6,893 bases of DNA from Candidatus Symbiothrix sp. (GTDB lineage Bacteria > Bacteroidota > Bacteroidia > Bacteroidales > Azobacteroidaceae). This document shows positions 6,583-6,893 of the stretch, piece after piece. The stretch is taken from NCBI GenBank assembly GCA_031270925.1, contig JAISWY010000246.1, forward strand, positions 1-6,893, given 5' to 3'. The notes under the pieces were generated by a model, which was given only the letters and a program-made list of their open reading frames with translations, had not been told where the DNA came from and ran no database searches. Each line of letters begins with the position of its first letter. Positions within the stretch are counted from its first letter, which is position 1. Position numbers and translations under genes: made by a program.

Positions 6583-6893
6583 ATGAAAACAAAAATATTC
6601 GGCTTCTTTGCGATTTTACTTTCCTTGTTCATAGTCGCTTGTGATGTCATTCCCGAAAACGACCGTATCACGGAAACGGATAAAATAACTCCGATGAAAA
6701 AGGTTTTGTTGCTGGATTTTACCGATCAGGCTTGTCCCAATTGTCCTCAAGCCGCAGTGGTAGTCGAACAGTTAAAAGAGGATTACGCAGCCGATTTCAT
6801 CCCCGTAACCATTCATGCCTCGCCTCGAAATTTACCTTTGGTTACATCGGATGGAAATGCGTACGATGTTCATTTCGGAACGAACAAAACGGG
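6583..6893 (+). CDS. Omp28-related outer-membrane lipoprotein with CPNC motif (3' partial)
   Basis: The first 103 codons of a gene that runs off the window. It begins with a lipoprotein signal peptide; the lipobox is I17-V18-A19-C20, so C20 should be lipidated. A thioredoxin-like domain follows: VLLLDFTDQACPNCPQAA (41-58) with C51-P-N-C54 at the start of the helix, and then VVVEQLKEDY (59-68) and FIPVTIHAS (72-80). The DFT-x2-x-C-x2-C-P-x-A pattern is the one I know from Omp28-related proteins of Porphyromonas and Bacteroides, outer-membrane lipoproteins of uncertain function. The start is 3 bp after the barrel gene's stop, with no visible Shine-Dalgarno, so co-transcription is very likely. 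The full protein is expected to be about 250-300 residues or longer. Whether it faces the surface or the periplasm cannot be settled from this fragment. Confidence 0.8.
   Translation, partial: MKTKIFGFFAILLSLFIVACDVIPENDRITETDKITPMKKVLLLDFTDQACPNCPQAAVVVEQLKEDYAADFIPVTIHASPRNLPLVTSDGNAYDVHFGTNKT

Noticed and set aside
1..6893. Search by eye for CRISPR arrays, transposases, terminal inverted repeats, tRNA or rRNA genes and phage genes
   Set aside because: No spaced repeats, no mobile-element proteins and no RNA-gene signatures were seen; nearly all of the window is accounted for by coding genes.

Overview
The window reads as chromosomal DNA from a Bacteroidota bacterium, most likely of the order Bacteroidales. 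Three signs support this: AT-rich leaders mostly without Shine-Dalgarno sequences, promoter boxes of the Bacteroidetes form TAnnTTTG, and typical Bacteroidales proteins (an M20 ArgE-like deacylase, a FadD15-type acyl-CoA ligase, a DUF6029-type barrel and an Omp28-type lipoprotein). All family assignments come from reading motifs and from memory; no database search was run.

Layout. At 1-1379 (+), two genes overlap by four bases (ATGA): the C-terminal two thirds of a FemAB/BioF2-like GNAT acyltransferase, cut by the window start, and a SAM-dependent methyltransferase with an N-terminal zinc-ribbon-like cysteine cluster. This pair looks like the tail of a cell-surface glycan or envelope cluster. 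At 1369-2409 (-), an M20 metallohydrolase resembling the Bacteroidales ArgE deacylase converges on the methyltransferase with an 11-bp overlap of coding ends. A 70-bp divergent intergenic region holds two back-to-back promoter boxes. At 2480-4291 (+) lies an AMP-forming long-chain acyl-CoA synthetase.

At 4362-6893 (+) there is a tight envelope operon: a secreted TlpA-like thioredoxin (WCKPC), an outer-membrane beta-barrel of the DUF6029 type, and an Omp28-related lipoprotein with a CPNC motif, cut by the window end. A 7-bp tandem repeat fills the junction between the first two genes and supplies both the stop codon of one and part of the start codon of the other.

The most interesting part is this last operon. 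It places a barrel whose only two cysteines form a CX4C pair in a predicted surface loop between two CxxC thioredoxin-fold proteins. This suggests a surface or periplasmic thiol-disulfide module whose function, as far as I know, is not established. The rest looks like ordinary core metabolism and envelope genes. I saw no tRNA or rRNA, CRISPR array, transposase or phage gene.
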